This document shows, piece by piece, positions 21,441-32,244 of a DNA stretch of 64,000 nucleotides. A program made the position numbers and the translations under genes. Below the pieces are notes generated by a model. The model saw nothing but the letters and a program-made list of their open reading frames with translations. It did no database searches and was not told the origin of the DNA. Source of the DNA: Azorinus chamasolen (Eukaryota; Mollusca; Bivalvia; Cardiida; Solecurtidae); contig OY755242.1 of the NCBI GenBank assembly GCA_963576725.1, positions 2,931,593-2,995,592 of the forward strand, given 5' to 3'. Position 1 is the stretch's first letter. Every line of letters starts with the position of its first letter.

Positions 21441-21903
21441 TGAAAGTGTTAATTTTTTCAGACAAACGAATTACAGATGACAGAAACCCTATCACTGCTG
21501 AGCATAATTGGACTGAAATTAGCACACAGTTTGGATTCTGATCTGACACATATGTAACTTCATATGTGGTTTTTACAAGAGAGTTAATTGTAAGATGGAT
21601 ATGTATTAACCGGGGAATTTTAATTATGCAAGGCCATACAAAGTTCTGACTAAAGAAAATCAACTGACCTCTCAAATAATCAACTGTTCCTCTGAAAATG
21701 TATGTGTACCCTAGCATTCCAAACTGATTTTTTGCATTTGAATATTATTATAAATTATTACATAATAGATTCATATTTATAAGTTGAACTTAATATTTTC
21801 AAAAATCTTTAATTTGGCATTCTGGAGCCTTTACATGATTTACCCTTCTTCTGAACTGCAGGGCAGGTTATAATAATGTCATAATGCCAATCACTATTAT
21901 TAA
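21441..21903. other. Non-coding DNA, nothing recognised
   Basis: The 101-codon ORF on the - strand at 21412-21717 overlaps the dispersed repeat and has no recognisable domain. I see no gene or clear repeat in this stretch. Confidence 0.5.
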
Positions 21904-22233
21904 TTAACCCTTCCCTCATATAAACGTGTTTTCACACATTTGAAAATCAGTAGACCAGATCAGATGCCTCCTATAGGAGCCATCTGATAAGGGTCTGCTC
22001 TGTTTGTTAATGGAATTCGACAGATCTGTTCCTTTAGTTTCTAAAATGGCTACAATGTTCTACCTACTATATTCCATTATAAATATTTTGTCTATGAATA
22101 TTCAGTAGGTTGTGAAATTTGGAAAAAAATGGCTACAATGTTTCACCTTCCATACTTCACTTTAACTAGTTTGTTCATGAATATGCAATAGGCATTCAAA
22201 TTAATAATAAACACAGAACAGGCATAGGGTTAA
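21904..22233. repeat. TTAA-flanked MITE, CCCTCATATAAA arm type
   Basis: TTAACCCTTCCCTCATATAA at the left and ACAGGCATAGGGTTAA at the right bound the copy. The centre near 21958-22012 has the ACCAGATCAGATGCCTCC / GGAGCCATCTGATAAGGGTC hairpin. The right part contains an internal duplication of the AATGGCTACAATGTT block, making it longer than usual. Confidence 0.65.
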
Positions 22234-22477
22234 GATCTCTGTCTACTACCGCTACTACCAGCAATACAGGTGCACTAAAAATAGCCACTGATCACCCCCT
22301 CTCTGCTGCCTGACTTGATGACCTGTTTATGAGACTGAGTAAAGATAAGATGCTTAAAAGTGCAGTCAGCTTCAAGTTTGCTAGAAAACTTGCCACCCTT
22401 AAGTCTTGCATTAGAAATATAATAAGAGGACTTTTATTGCCTTAGAATGGCAGAAGAAATGAACAGATTGGTATCCG

Positions 22478-22737
22478 TTAACCCTGTCCCTGTTGAATAT
22501 TCATGTAAGAAATAATTCCATCATGAATATTTATGTGCTGAATGTTTATAATGGCATATTATTATTATCACAGGAAGTGTTGTTATTAGTTGAAACTGCG
22601 GAGTCAGATATTATTAATAATTTCATAAGCATTTTTCATAGCAGACCCTGATCAGACGTCTATAGCAGCCAACTAATCTGGGTCTAATCTATATTTGCAA
22701 GGGTATAAAATAGTGTTTGGATGAGGGAAATTGTTAA
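22478..22737. repeat. TTAA-flanked MITE, reverse orientation
   Basis: TTAACCCTGTCCCTGTTGAA at the left and ATGAGGGAAATTGTTAA at the right. The core near 22640-22680 has GAGCAGACC..TGATCAGACG with a degenerate partner. It is joined directly to the next MITE through a shared TTAA at 22734-22737. Confidence 0.7.
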
Positions 22738-22979
22738 CCCTTTCCCTCATATAAACATATTTTCACGCATTTGCAAACAGAGTAGACCCAGATCAGACGG
22801 CTCTTAGAGGAGCCGTCTGATCAGGGTCTGCTCTGTTTGCTTATGTAATTTGATAGACCTGTTTCTTTAGACTCTAAAATGGCTACAATGTTCCACCATG
22901 CATGTTTCAATATACATGTACCCATTTTGTCAATGAATATTCAGTAGGTATTGAAAGTTGGAATACACACAACAGGGGA
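22734..22979. repeat. TTAA-flanked MITE with near-perfect core hairpin, right end truncated
   Basis: The left end is TTAACCCTTTCCCTCATATA. The core at 22786-22836 is a clean inverted repeat (AGATCAGACGGCTC facing GAGCCGTCTGATCA) flanked by AAACAGAGTAGACC and GGTCTGCTCTGTTT. The right side ends at ACAACAGGGGAA without the final TTAA. Confidence 0.7.
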
Positions 22980-23516
22980 ATTGTAAGAAAAAGAGCAGAT
23001 CCTGACCAGACATTTTCTATAGCTCTTTGATCTGAGTCTGTTCTATTTACATAGTAGTAACACTTTGAGAGGTCGGATGGTGAAGATAAGGACTGCTTTC
23101 CAAGGTTGTAAAATGTTTTGTTCAATGGGTGACATCTGTGTTATTAGGAGACGTTTTCGTGATATTTGACTATTACTTGCGGATATTAAACAACTTAACA
23201 AAATCTGTCACATGGCTATGAATCAATAACAAATATTTCTCCTATGATTCGTGGTATCACCTTACAATTAGCGGGTATCTGTCAACACGGTGCTGTGCAT
23301 GTATGGTTGCTTGCTTGACAAAATTGAATAAGCATTCTTAAGAAGTCAGATAAAATATTGAAAATAAGAAAGATTACTGTCGCTGGTTATGTAAGTTTTA
23401 AGATTGTAGGGGACGATGTAAGCATACCCTTGCTGGCCAAATGTTTGCATATTATTGTATTCTAAGAATTAATGAATATTTGACCAGGTTCTGATAGTAT
23501 TGACAAAGGAAAAGGC
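22980..23516. other. Non-coding DNA with one MITE fragment
   Basis: A partial hairpin (GAGCAGATCCTGACCAGACA ...) lies at 22995-23060. The remainder to 23516 shows no gene and no repeat I can identify. Confidence 0.5.
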
Positions 23517-23761
23517 TTAACCCTTTCCCTCATATAAATGTGTTTTCACGTATTTGCAAACAGAGTAGACCCAGATCAGACGGCTCCTAGAGAAGTCTTC
23601 TGACCAGGGTCTACTCTGTTTGCTAATAGAATTTCAAAAATCTGTGTCTTTACTTTCTAAAATGGCTTCACTTTCCCATCTTCCATATTTCGTTAAATTG
23701 ATCTATGAATATTCAGTAGGTATAGAAATTTGGAATGAACACAGAACAGAAAAAGGCTTAA
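23517..23761. repeat. Complete 245-bp TTAA-flanked MITE
   Basis: TTAACCCTTTCCCTCATATA at the left and GAACAGAAAAAGGCTTAA at the right. The core near 23566-23625 has CAGATCAGACGGCTCC facing GTCTTCTGACCAGGG. The right arm contains the conserved CATGAATATTCAGTAGGT-like block seen in other copies. Confidence 0.78.
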
Positions 23762-23977
23762 GACCCTCATTGGCAACCTAAACCCTTGACCTGTTCAGTT
23801 TCATGTTATACGACATCAGGAATATTTATTAGCTGAAATTTTGTAATGACATAATATGAACATTTTGTTTTACCTTGGCAAAAACTGTAGAAACAGTGAT
23901 TTATATAAGCCATCAGTAAACAGAGCAGACCCTGATCAGATATAGGCATTTATATGAAGGGTACGGTTAAATTTGAT

Positions 23978-24230
23978 TTAAGCCTTTACTCCACAAATAT
24001 TGCCTTTTACACCTTTACACAGAGTAGACCCAGATCAAATGACTCCTGTATAAGATTCTGATCTTGGTCTACTCTGTTTGCTTATGGAATAATATAGATC
24101 TAATTCTATAGTAAGTTTCTCCTAGGGTCAAATATTTCTAGCTCTTACGGTATCAGGAATATTAAACTAATTAATTTTGTTTGATACATACATTAATTTT
24201 TCCATAAATATTCATGGAGTAAAGCATTAA
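23978..24230. repeat. TTAA-flanked MITE, TTTACTCCA arm type
   Basis: TTAAGCCTTTACTCCACAAA at the left mirrors ATTCATGGAGTAAAGCATTAA at the right. The core near 24022-24085 has AGAGTAGACCCAGATCAAAT and a matching GATCTTGGTCTACTCTGTTT. Confidence 0.7.
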
Positions 24231-26093
24231 TCCTTTGTGTGCTGCAGATTCATGTGGATTTGTCCATCTGTGTTAATTTCCCATTCCCTCATATTGACAC
24301 CTTTTGACACTTCTGTAAAAGTCACTTTGTGAAACCATTGTGATAAATAGGAGCAATTAAATATTCTCTATTTACCACAATAGTTTCAAAACTACACAAT
24401 TCTAAAGAATTTCCTTTTCTCTAGTTAATGCTCCATTTTGGTAGATTTAATCAAAGAGGTTAGGTCTGAAAATAGCCTAATTAATAGTGGGAATGGGTTA
24501 ATGAAGGTCCATTCAGTATGAAAGGCTTAGATTGCTAGAGGATTTTGAATGGAAAATAGTGCTGGTCCTGATCTGTGATCAGATATATCATCTAAGAGCA
24601 TTCTGAGCTGGGTCGTCACTATTTGCAAATGATAGAACTTACATTTCCAGTACATTCAGACATAGGGTTAATGTTTTACCCACCAAGCAAGTTACTGGCT
24701 GTTTTCATATATAAAAGTTTTGTCATAATTTAATTTTTTTGATAATTTGAACAATAAACCATGTATACAAGATACTTAAAATTAGATTCATTATCATTGC
24801 TATTAGCATTATTATAATGGAAGGAAATGAACATACTTGAATTTCCTGATTCTTCATCTGAGCTTACTAGATGAAGCATTAGTATAATAAGTTCAATCAG
24901 TCTTGTTGCATCTCTAGCACTCCATAACTTGGATGAACTTGGTAATGACATTCCCAAACTGTTTAGATCCAGATGAGATGTCAGTGTAAATTGGCAATTC
25001 ATCAGGATCCAAACTATTTGACATACCGACTATGACTCTGGAATGAAATGGAAACTTGTGACCTGTCTGAAATAGGAATCATTTGTTGTTGACCATCATA
25101 TAAGCATGGTAATGGTTAATACTTTTAGTACGCTAATTTACCTCTAGTACAATGTATTTGCATAGGCAAACTTAGACAAATAGTGCAGACCCAGATCAAA
25201 TGGCTCCTGAAGGAGCCATTTGATCAGGGTCTACACTATTTGCTACTATGTCAGTCTAATTTAATGTTATTAAAATGGTGCCAAGTTGAATTAAGCAGCT
25301 TTACAAATGGGTGCAGAGGGGAGATTAGGAGATTGGATGCCTGAATACTTTGGTTAATTAGGTTACAAGAACCGTTTTTCTACTAGCACTGGAAAAGGAT
25401 AAACAGGAAAAGACATAATTATACATCTCGTCACTCCTATCTTCTTTCTGATTTTCAAAGGAAATTACTGGAGATTGAGATAAGATTCAATGAGTCTCAG
25501 GAAAATTTGTTTTTGTAAGCAGTAATTAAGCTTTAGTTTCAACAATTTTACTCAGTTGCTTTTGTCACGTACATTGATCTCTGATCTAGGAGACATATTA
25601 GGGTACAGTTTGGCCAGACGAGTCTCGGATAACAAGTAACAGAATAAGTTGCTATGGTAACAGTGATGTGGTCCATTTTTGGTATTGCTGTTTATATACC
25701 TATATCTGCAAAGAAGTGATGAAAATTGAAGATAAAGATTGTCATATTTTAATATCTCTGCATCAAACTAAATTCCAGATATTATCTAAATCTGATTTAA
25801 GGTCTAGACCTGGCTGGCAGTTGATGACAATGTTTGAAAAAGTCTTTCTTCCTTGCAATGAAACTAGCTTGGTAATGGTAAAAAGCCTTGAAAACAGATG
25901 CCATGGAATGATTTGTCTCTAGATGGTGACTAGATATTTTCCTTAACTACTCCTGCTACAGTCCTGTCCATTTGCCTGATTGATGACGCTAAAGTTTTAG
26001 CTCATTTGGTTGAGTGGCATAAAATGACCTTTGATCGAAACGTATGTGTGTCAGTAAGTGGACTAAATTAACACTGCATCTTCTACATTACAG
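24231..26093. other. Intergenic or intronic DNA with MITE cores
   Basis: A CCATTGTGATAAATAG-type palindrome lies at 24335-24400, a GGATCC-type palindrome at 24955-25025, and a clean hairpin at 25185-25245 (ATCAAATGGCTCC facing GGAGCCATTTGAT). ORFs at 24730-25002 and 25668-25922 have no domains and no flanking splice signals that would make them exons. The stretch ends in the splice acceptor of the first recognised host exon. Confidence 0.5.
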
Positions 26094-26264
26094 TCTCCGG
26101 CATATGAACAGAATTATCACCAAGAGAAAACGTCCCCGCTTCGACCGGAGGACGCGAAACAGAGGGAAATACACCGAATGACATCGCTTCGAGTGCACCA
26201 AGCTTTAATGAAGACAAATAACAACAATAACAATAAACTCTGGTCACAGTCTTCACAAGAAGAG
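26094..26264 (+). CDS. Host gene internal exon A (cytoplasmic-tail-like)
   Basis: The exon is flanked by TTCTACATTACAG at the left and GAG|GTTAGT at the right. It is 171 bp, exactly 57 codons, phase 0 in and 0 out, open in frame 1 only, and reads SPAYEQNYHQEKTSPLRPED onward to QSSQEE. The polar composition with a run of Asn suggests a disordered intracellular tail. The phase fits both the candidate exon at 29918 and the exon at 47845. Together the exons resemble the cytoplasmic tail of a cadherin/protocadherin-type receptor. That assignment rests on the SDSGRGGSEED and SGSY motifs downstream and is tentative. Upstream exons are outside the window or not recognisable. Confidence 0.65.
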
Positions 26265-26276
26265 GTTAGTGTAAAT

Positions 26277-26485
26277 ATATTCTGAAAATGGGTGATCCCT
26301 CGAAAGCAAAAGTAGAAATGCAAAAAGAGAAAATTGCAGACTCGGTTTTATTGGATCCGTTCATGAGTAGTAATTAAAAGTGCAAAACTACTCACGCCCC
26401 CTAGCACCGGCTTAAACAGTATTCAATTTTCAAAACTAATAACATGAAAACTAATGATCCCGAAGGACCAGAAAATATAACAATA
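26277..26485 (-). repeat. Inverted single copy of the 282-bp tandem repeat unit
   Basis: Only ~12 bp beyond the exon A donor begins a reverse-complement copy of the unit arrayed at 27925-28850 (landmarks GAAAATGGGTGATCCCTCGA, AGAAAATTGCAGACTCGG, CTAGCACCGGCTTAA). With the array it could form a long stem of about 200 bp in the pre-mRNA. Confidence 0.8.
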
Positions 26486-26522
26486 CTGGTTGTTTCATGG
26501 GATACAATGATACAATATTGTT

Positions 26523-26775
26523 TTAACCCTTTCTCTGTTCTATATTTATTTGAAATTCAAACACCTACTGAATATTTATAGACAAAATAGTTATAACAGA
26601 ATATTAAAGGCGTAACATTGTAGCCATTTTAGAAACTAAGAAACAGATCTATCAAATTCATTTGCAAACAGCAGACCTTGATCAGACGGCTCCTGCAGGA
26701 GCCATCTGATCTGGGTCTACTCTGTTTGCAAATGCATACAAAGGCATTTAAATGTATTTAAAGGAAAGGGTTTAA
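26523..26775. repeat. TTAA-flanked MITE with clean core
   Basis: TTAACCCTTTCTCTGTTCTA at the left and AAAGGAAAGGGTTTAA at the right. The core at 26676-26715 pairs TGATCAGACGGCTCCTG with CAGGAGCCATCTGATC. Confidence 0.75.
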
Positions 26776-27924
26776 GTCAATTTGTACACAGACAGTTTGC
26801 ATGCTTATATTTTGGAAGACTTAGCACAAAACTATTGCATCTACATTCTGTGATATTTATAAGCATTGTGCATTATCTTTTTTTTAAGTAGATCTCAAGT
26901 CAGATCTATTCCATAAGCAAACAGAGCAGACCCTGAACAGACAGCTTCTACAGGAGTCGTCTGATCTGGGTGTTCTCTGTTTACAAAGGTGGTAGAAGGC
27001 ATTTGTATAAAGGGTTAATGACTGTTCAGACTTTGTTTACAATTGATACACTCGCTGCAAATGTAAACTATCCTAGTTACTTTTCACAGTGGTATGTCAT
27101 TTGAAAACAGTGACTCTTTGCATTGTCAGTAACTTGTATGCAAACTTAGTCATCTGCTGCACAGCAGAAAGTATATATTTCCTTGTATTAAAATATATGG
27201 GCAGAGTAACAGTTTGGATTCTGTCGAAACATTTAACCCTTTCCTTCGTATAAACACATTTTCACACATCAGTAAGCAGAGTAGACCCTGATCAGATGGC
27301 TCCTATAGGAGCTGATCAGGGTCTACACTGTTTGCTAAAGGAATTGGATAGCTCTGTTGCTTTACTTTCTAAAATGGCTACAATGTTCCACCTACAATAT
27401 TTCATTATAACTACTTTGTCCATGAATATTCAGTAGGTAATTAAATTTTGGAATAAACATAGAACAGGGAAAAGATTAGACATCATTACATAATATCAAT
27501 TAATGATCGGTGCATTCATTTGGGTTTGCAATGCATTATGGGTATCATGAAGTATTGACATATTGTGGGTTTTATGGTATCTAACACAAAAGTGTTAAAA
27601 CCTAATAGTTTTTTTTTGCAGTAGTTCTGTTAATCTTATGTCTAGACTCGGTACAAGAAATAAGAAAAATCAGTAACAAGTCTGAATACGAAAGGACATT
27701 ATTTTTTGTGTTTGATTTGCGGGTGGTTTTTACATAATTTATTGTGTGCTGAATTGGATTTGTGGAGTGAAAAACAAACAGTTGTGTCTGGGTCATTTTA
27801 GGAAATGTTCCTGATAAATGAACACACATATGACAAGAAAAATAGATTGAATTGATATTACCTGTTCACTGCCGCAAAATGTAGTCTGCATAAAATTCCG
27901 TTTCCTACAATTTTCATTTTTTTT
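26776..27924. other. Intronic DNA with further MITE copies
   Basis: It includes a MITE at 27233-27478 (TTAACCCTTTCCTTCGTATA at the left, ACAGGGAAAAGATTAG at the right) and an isolated core near 26920-26990. No coding sequence is supported. The ORF on the - strand at 27602-27829 is simple AT-rich sequence. Confidence 0.5.
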
Positions 27925-28850
27925 AAAACCGAGTCTGCAATTTTCTCTTTTTGCATTTCTACTTTTGCTTTCGAGGGATCACCCATTTTCAGAATATATG
28001 TACTTCACAACAGCAGGTGTTAAGTGCTTGTGTGGCGGTCGTAAAAAGTCGCCCCGTACTTCATTCTCAGTGTTGTTATATTTTCTGGTCCTTCGGGATC
28101 ATTAGTTTTCATGTTATTAGTTTTGAAAATTGAATACTGCTTAAGCCGGTGCTAGGGGGCGTGAGTAGTGTTGCACTTTTAAATACTACTCATGAACAGA
28201 CTCAATAAAACCGAGTCTGCAATTTTCTCTTTTTGCATTTCTACTTTTGCTTTCGAGGGATCACCCATTTTCAGAATATATGTACTTCACAACAGCAGGT
28301 GTTAAGTGCTTGTGTGGCGGTCGTAAAAAGTCGCCCCGTACTTCATTCTCAGTGTTGTTATATTTTCTGGTCCTTCGGGATCATTAGTTTTCATGTTATT
28401 AGTTTTGAAAATTGAATACTGCTTAAGCCGGTGCTAGGGGGCGTGAGTAGTGTTGCACTTTTAAATACTACTCATGAACAGACTCAATAAAACCGAGTCT
28501 GCAATTTTCTCTTTTTGCATTTCTACTTTTGCTTTCGAGGGATCACCCATTTTCAGAATATATGTACTTCACAACAGCAGGTGTTAAGTGCTTGTGTGGC
28601 GGTCGTAAAAAGTCGCCCCGTACTTCATTCTCAGTGTTGTTATATTTTCTGGTCCTTCGGGATCATTAGTTTTCATGTTATTAGTTTTGAAAATTGAATA
28701 CTGCTTAAGCCGGTGCTAGGGGGCGTGAGTAGTGTTGCACTTTTAAATACTACTCATGAACAGACTCAATAAAACCGAGTCTGCAATTTTCTCTTTTTGC
28801 ATTTCTACTTTTGCTTTCGAGGGATCACCCATTTTCAGAATATATTTATT
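27925..28850 (+). repeat. 282-bp tandem repeat, about 3.3 copies
   Basis: Units start near AAAACCGAGTCTGCAATTTT at 27927, 28209, 28491 and 28773, and the last is cut at CATTTTCAGAATATAT. The three full units look identical by eye, so the array is recent. Each carries the same 60-codon ORF (MHFYFCFRGITHFQN...), which is a repeat translation rather than a gene. A diverged inverted copy lies at 26277-26485. Confidence 0.92.
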
Positions 28851-29068
28851 CTAGTATGTTTTTTCTACAAACATAATCACAACATCAAACACTTTGGATT
28901 CTTATGAAATGCAGAGTTACACAGCGTCTCATCAGGATCTGTACTGTTTGCATGCCATGCATAGGTAATCACAGTTATGTCATTGGCAGACAAAGGGTTA
29001 ATCCATGAAAAGATGGATTTGAACCAAATAAACAGATAATAAGAAACTGGGAGGGTTTTATTTGTTTT
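28851..29068. repeat. GGATCC-type palindromic MITE remnant
   Basis: The 28885-28960 part pairs CACTTTGGATTCTTATGAAATGC with GCGTCTCATCAGGATC around GAGTTACACAGC. It ends in ACAAAGGGTTAA near 29000. It is related to the copy at 4526-4741. Confidence 0.55.
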
Positions 29069-29310
29069 ATTACCCCTTTCCCTGTTCTATATCTATTCCA
29101 AATTTCAGTACCTATTGAATATCAAAACGTAATATGGGAGGCAGAACATTGTAGACATTTTAGAAAGTAAAAGACGACAGGTCTGTCAAATTCCATTAGC
29201 AAACAGAGCAGACCCTGATCAGACAGCTCCTATAGGAGCCATCTGATCTGTGTCTACTCTGTTTGCAAATGCGTGGAAACAATTATTGTTTATATGAAGG
29301 AAAGGGTTAA
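29069..29310. repeat. TTAA-flanked MITE
   Basis: The left end is TTATTACCCCTTTCCCTG and the right end GAAGGAAAGGGTTAA. The core at 29214-29250 pairs TGATCAGACAGCTCC with GGAGCCATCTGATC. It abuts the next MITE through a shared TTAA at 29307-29310. Confidence 0.7.
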
Positions 29311-29553
29311 TCCTTTACTGCATCAATATTCATGTAGGAAATACTGACATCATTGATATAAATTAGATTGATTGTTATAATAGCACATGGACACAGGAAT
29401 GTTTGGCCATGGCAGAAACTGTAGATTCATAGCTATATTATATCATAACAAACAGAGCAGACCCTGACCAGACAGCTCCTTTTTGAGCCATCTAATCTGG
29501 GTCTACTCTAATTGAAAAAGTGCAAAAAGTAGTATAATTGAGTAAGTGGTTAA
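29307..29553. repeat. TTAA-flanked MITE, joined to its neighbour
   Basis: TTAATCCTTTACTGCATCAA at the left and GAGTAAGTGGTTAA at the right. The core at 29458-29512 has GAGCAGACCCTGACCAGACA and TTTGAGCCATCTAATCTGGG. Confidence 0.65.
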
Positions 29554-29917
29554 TATTGAATAGAAGTAGTACTAAATATATATTGTTTTATAGATCAACA
29601 CTTTGTATACAAGTTGCGAACTCATTATATCCGATGCAAACAGCCTAGAACAAGATGATATGTATAGTAACTCAGCGTCTCATCAGAATAAATCTTTTTT
29701 GACATTCTGATAAAGTCTTTTTCAAGTAGAAAAGATGTATAAAATCTACTTTAAGAATTTTAGTCACCATTTTTCGAGGACAATACTTGCTTAGTGTAAA
29801 ATATTTAGTTAACCCATTGAATGCTGAAGTACACATATCATCTGTATTAACTGTACATATCATAACAATGTACTCTGGTTATTATTTTCTGTACAAATAT
29901 CTTGCCTTTTAATACAG

Positions 29918-29984
29918 GAAGGATATTGGACATTTCCAAGAAGATCATCAACAAGTGTAGCAACAGTGTCAACAATTAAAGCAG
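29918..29984 (+). CDS. Candidate host exon B, possibly mutually exclusive with the 47845 exon
   Basis: 67 bp between an acceptor (TGCCTTTTAATACAG) and a donor (GCAG|GTAGCT). Phase 0 in, 1 out, reading EGYWTFPRRSSTSVATVSTI then KA. The sequence looks like protein rather than repeat, and it is not part of any repeat I recognise. Its phases are the same as those of exon C (47845-47989). Splicing B directly to C would put C out of frame and reach a stop, so if both are real they should be alternative exons. The evidence is sequence only. Confidence 0.4.
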
Positions 29985-31188
29985 GTAGCTGGTTTGAATT
30001 GTGCCGGGTGCCTGGTGTATGAGACACTGGCAATCTATTCTGGGCTTTTTTTGGTGACTGGGCTACACTGTTAAAATCTGTGACACTGCCATTTTTCTGA
30101 GAACTTTTGAATGTGTTTGTTTGATTAATCTTTAGAACAGTTCTGTTCCATGTAATTGCACACATCTCTGACTCTTTAGATTCAAAAGGTTAAGTCAAAA
30201 TGTTTGACAAAGAATGATTTCATAGTTATTGCATAAATTTAACCATTTACTTCAGAAAGAAAGAATGCCATCATGAATCATTAGTTGAATTTTTATAATG
30301 ACATATAACCATAGAATGTTTCATTATGGCAGACCATAGAATCAGAGAGATATATATAATTCCATAAACAAACTGCAAGCCGTGATTGTATGGCTCCTGC
30401 AGGAGCCATCTGATCTTGGTTTACTCTGTTTGCAATTAGGCTTTAACTATGTACAGGTTGTTAAATATTCATGTAAGAAATAATGACAAAATTCAGTAAT
30501 ATTAAGCAGATTATGATTTATAATGGCATATGAACACATGGCATTTTGCCTCATGATCAGGCAGAAACTGTAGAATCAGATCTATATTTTACCATCAACA
30601 AACAGTGCAAACCCTGATCAGACAGCTATCATAGGAGTTGTCTGATCTTCGTCTACTCTGTTTGCAAAGGTGTGAAAATACATTTATATGAAGGAAAGGG
30701 ATAAGAGGCAAATTCAAAGAATGATTAAAAATGAAAATTCTGACTTTAAAGATAAATATACAATGTACAGAACTGTTCTCAGATATCAAACAAACAAGAG
30801 ACACAACTCTATGAAAGCTTTCAGTGTCTTCTTGTGGTTTACCAGAGGTCATATTGGTTGCATATTACTTTCAGGGATATATATTTGAACTTTGCAGTGA
30901 TGGGACAAAAGGTATTTTCAGGGTTATGGAAGCAATGTAGATTTAGACCAGTTGTAGGCCAATATAAGTCTTGAGACATAGCAACAGATCTATCAGGATC
31001 TACACTCCTTGATGTATTATCCACTTTCCCCCTTTACCTGCTTGTTGAATGTTCATGTAAGAAAAAATGGCATCGTGAACATCTATTAGCTGAAATGTTA
31101 TAATGCCAACTGTTATGAGCAGGATTGTTGTGGTATTGGTACAAACTGTAGAAACAGATGTACTGGTATCTAATTTCATAAGCAAACA
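29985..31188. other. Intronic DNA with MITE copies; the last one is the Polinton target
   Basis: Cores lie near 30370-30430 (GGCTCCTGCAGGAGCC) and 30600-30665. From about 31022 a MITE starts (CCACTTTCCCCCTTTACCTG) and runs to AAACAGAGCA at 31193, where it is cut inside its core hairpin by the Polinton. The rest of the same MITE resumes at 47567. ORFs in this interval on either strand are MITE translations. Confidence 0.6.
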
Positions 31189-31193
31189 GAGCA

Positions 31194-31300
31194 ATATATA
31201 TAGCTAAAGGAGGTTCGGGCTCACTCGCTATGCTCATGATCCCGAACCCGCTGCGCTCTCCTTTAGCTATATATATATATATTGCTTAAAATTGCTTAAA
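31194..31300 (+). repeat. Left terminal inverted repeat of the Polinton
   Basis: It opens with ATATATATAGCTAAAGGAGG and matches the complement of 47460-47566 closely to about ATTGCTTAAAATT. Internally it is a hairpin: GCTAAAGGAG and TTCGGG pair with CCCGAAC and CTCCTTTAGC. The ORF reading MSIASEPEPPLAIY is a translation of this repeat and appears at both ends. Confidence 0.92.
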
Positions 31301-31579
31301 AATACTAAAGCTATAAAAAGCTAAAAAGAAGTAAAACAAGTAAAATATGCTATTTCTTTTAAATAAAATAAGCATTTTAAGTATATCTAAAAGTAAAAAA
31401 TAATAAAAGAGGGTGTACAGGGGAGAGAAATATAACCCCCACTTTACTTAAGCATTACTAAAGCTTTACTTAAGCATTACTTAAGTATTACTTAAGCATA
31501 CACAATATGTCACTACTTCAGGACACAAAAAAATTCCTCCACCGTCACGAGAATTTTTTTTTAAAAAAAACCTTTAAAA
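31301..31579. other. Polinton left non-coding region with AAGCATTACT repeats
   Basis: Between the left TIR and the first gene lie several spaced copies of TTACTTAAGCATTACT-like words at 31442-31506. A longer array of the same word occurs at 39031-39125. They could serve replication or transcription, but this is not established. TTTAAAAATG marks the start of the first gene. Confidence 0.6.
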
Positions 31580-32242
31580 ATGAAGCAACCAACGGCGCCG
31601 TTATATCCTGATTTACCAGTAGAGGATGGACAAAATTATAGATTACAAAAAATATCAGAGATTGAAAGAATATTAATTAATGAAAGAGATACAAGAAAAT
31701 CATTACGAAAAAAATATAAACGAGGAATAAATATTACTGAAGGGGTTGATACCACATTAATATCAACTAGTATTATTTTATCAGGAATTGGAGTAGCAGT
31801 TCCTATTCTGTTACCATTACAAATAGTAGCTGTAGCATGTGGAGGAATTGGTGTATGTGTTAAAATAATAATAAGAAAATTAATGACAAAAGCACAAAAA
31901 CATTGTAATGTTAAAATGATAGCAGAAAGTAAATTAAATAGTATTAGAGATATTATTTCTAAATCTCTTCAAGATGGAGAAATAAGCCCTGAAGAATTTA
32001 AATTAGTTTTAACTGAAATGGAAAAATATTCTAAACTTAAAGAAGAAATCAGATCAATAAAAAAATCAGACCTAGGGAAATCAGGTTCAGGAATAACTGA
32101 GGATGAAAAAAAAATTGATCGAGAAGGTAAAAGAAGATATGTTAAACAGTTTAAAAACAGCATAATTTATACAATTAATAATAATAATTATGTTACTAAT
32201 AATTATAGATATGAAAACCCACCACCAATTTATTCCGAATAA
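31580..32242 (+). CDS. Polinton protein with two hydrophobic segments and a C-terminal PPIY
   Basis: 220 residues. A basic, charged N-terminal helix (to ~60) is followed by a hydrophobic hairpin (about 60-105: LISTSIILSGIGVAVPILLP and IVAVACGGIGVCVKIII), a long charged helix, and a flexible tail ending NPPPIYSE. The tail holds a PPxY motif of the kind that recruits NEDD4-family ligases in virus budding. That is a functional suggestion from the motif only. The architecture is like a conserved but unassigned Polinton membrane protein. The start is supported by the CCTTTAAAAATG context, and the next gene follows after 2 bp. Confidence 0.75.
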   Translation: MKQPTAPLYPDLPVEDGQNYRLQKISEIERILINERDTRKSLRKKYKRGINITEGVDTTLISTSIILSGIGVAVPILLPLQIVAVACGGIGVCVKIIIRKLMTKAQKHCNVKMIAESKLNSIRDIISKSLQDGEISPEEFKLVLTEMEKYSKLKEEIRSIKKSDLGKSGSGITEDEKKIDREGKRRYVKQFKNSIIYTINNNNYVTNNYRYENPPPIYSE

Positions 32243-32244
32243 AA

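Noticed and set aside
27951..28697. Three identical 60-codon ORFs (MHFYFCFRG...)
   Set aside because: They are the same frame in each unit of a 282-bp tandem repeat, with no domain and no independent evidence of expression.
29860..30165. 101-codon ORF on the - strand
   Set aside because: The + strand of the same segment holds a splice-flanked exon candidate (29918-29984). The - strand frame has no recognisable domain.
31034..31237. ORF MSIASEPEPPLAIY at both Polinton ends
   Set aside because: It is a reading of the terminal inverted repeat running into different flanks on each side.
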